A stretch of DNA of 53,562 bases, from the NCBI GenBank assembly GCA_002786225.1, contig PEQN01000020.1:1-53562 (forward strand). The letters run 5' to 3'. The DNA comes from Leptospira sp. GTDB taxonomy: Bacteria; Spirochaetota; Leptospiria; Leptospirales; Leptospiraceae. This document shows positions 53,204 to 53,562 of this stretch, piece by piece (the first letter of the stretch is position 1; each line of letters starts with the position of its first letter). The notes below the pieces were generated by a model, which was not told the DNA's origin, did not search any database, and saw nothing but the letters and a program-made list of their open reading frames with translations. The position numbers were made by a program, and so were the translations under genes.

Positions 53204-53562
53204 CTAATATTTATCTAAAAAGCTTCCACCTTCTTCTGGAGCAGGTTCCTCATTGATAGGCTCAGGAGCAGTAGGAGTCTCTATAGGTGCTTCTTCAGAA
53301 ATCGGAAACATAGAGATTTCTGGAATAAAAGAAATCAACATCAATCCAATCAAGAAAATTCCTATGAGTGGAACCACAGACTTTATCACATCTCCTAGAG
53401 CTTCTTTGAAAATTCCAGAAGCAACAAAAAGGTTAATACCAACTGGTGGAGTGATATAACCTATCTCCAAGTTCACTATCATAATGATACCGAAATGGAT
53501 AGGATTGATACCATAGGATTGTGCCATAGGTGCAAGTAATGGAGCTAGCACTAGAATTGCGG
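53204..53562 (-). CDS. TRAP transporter large permease (DctM-like), C-terminal part
   Basis: The gene runs off the window; only the last about 118 codons are visible. The sequence LAPLLAPMAQSYGINPIHFG and IVNLEIGYITPPVGINLFVA are characteristic of the DctM/large-permease C-terminus, and the frame stays open upstream to the window edge (the apparent GTG start at 53551 is an internal Val). After the last membrane helix (IGIFLIGLMLISFIP) there is an unusual acidic, Pro-rich tail (about 35 residues, PISEEAPIETPTAPEPINE). TRAP systems import carboxylates or similar solutes with a periplasmic binding protein. Confidence 0.85.
   Translation of the reverse strand, partial: AILVLAPLLAPMAQSYGINPIHFGIIMIVNLEIGYITPPVGINLFVASGIFKEALGDVIKSVVPLIGIFLIGLMLISFIPEISMFPISEEAPIETPTAPEPINEEPAPEEGGSFLDKY

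Noticed and set aside
1..53562. tRNA, rRNA or CRISPR loci
   Set aside because: No tRNA-like T-arm plus acceptor pairing, rRNA segment or regularly spaced repeat array was noticed by reading; a tRNAscan-SE, barrnap and CRISPR-finder run would settle it.

Overview
The window looks like a chromosomal segment of a Leptospira-type spirochaete. By eye the DNA is AT-rich. Lipoproteins carry spirochaetal lipoboxes ending in SNC, GNC or ISC. There are envelope genes (lpxD, an OmpA/PD40 protein, an Omp85 barrel) and many c-type or GAF-linked signalling proteins, and the conserved rpmH-rnpA-yidD-yidC-khpB-mnmE block is present. The assignment rests on recognised protein families, not on a database search. 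No rRNA, tRNA, CRISPR array, prophage or intact insertion sequence was seen.

Layout. 1-1205 is a gene-free stretch full of inverted and direct repeats. 1230-3424 holds a class III CoA-transferase/racemase, a Crp-like regulator and a small membrane protein. 3502-10830 is envelope and transport: UPF0182 membrane protein, lpxD (reverse), OmpA/PD40 protein, CPA1 K+/H+ antiporter. 10827-14175 (reverse) has a small membrane protein, a serine hydrolase, sufE, a lipoprotein and a membrane-anchored repeat protein. 14268-19632 (forward) has a zinc ribbon, an exported repeat protein, rsmD, pbpC, a thioesterase and a membrane-bound SpoIIE-type phosphatase. 19659-21633 encodes biotin carboxylase and a BT/BCCP protein, apparently one carboxylase alpha subunit in two ORFs. 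21727-24744 has an Omp85-type barrel, a DUF1566 lipoprotein and an SprA-like HExxH protein.

24724-28484 (reverse) is engB-tilS and a GAF/SpoIIE phosphatase. It is divergent from a sigma-54 activator with two GAF domains (28696-30792). The shared control region holds a sigma-54-like promoter and a repeated TGCTTA/TAAGCA motif. A membrane class III nucleotide cyclase, a c-type cytochrome lipoprotein and two large lipoproteins follow on the reverse strand. 36292-41135 is the ribosomal protein L34/RNase P/membrane insertase/tRNA modification cluster. Its rnpA has no ATG, GTG or TTG at the homology-supported start.

41220-43074 is a compact metal/peroxide locus: a 13-Cys four-helix copper-storage-like protein, a Cys-rich lipoprotein and a membrane-anchored glutathione peroxidase, with a perfect 10-bp-arm dyad in front of the copper protein. 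43069-47379 carries an ankyrin protein that starts inside the 3' end of a GMC oxidoreductase, and a divergent flavin monooxygenase; both flavoenzymes end in Lys/Ser-rich tails. 47414-48649 has an M23 peptidase lipoprotein and a PilZ-like protein. 48658-52159 is a translationally coupled ABC-F / membrane MutS-like ATPase / small-protein operon. The window ends in two small unknown genes and the 3' part of a TRAP transporter large permease.

Strongest leads for something new: the coupled membrane MutS-like/ABC-F operon, the copper-storage/peroxidase locus with its dyad, the sigma-54 control region, the start-less rnpA, and the repeat-packed first 1.2 kb.
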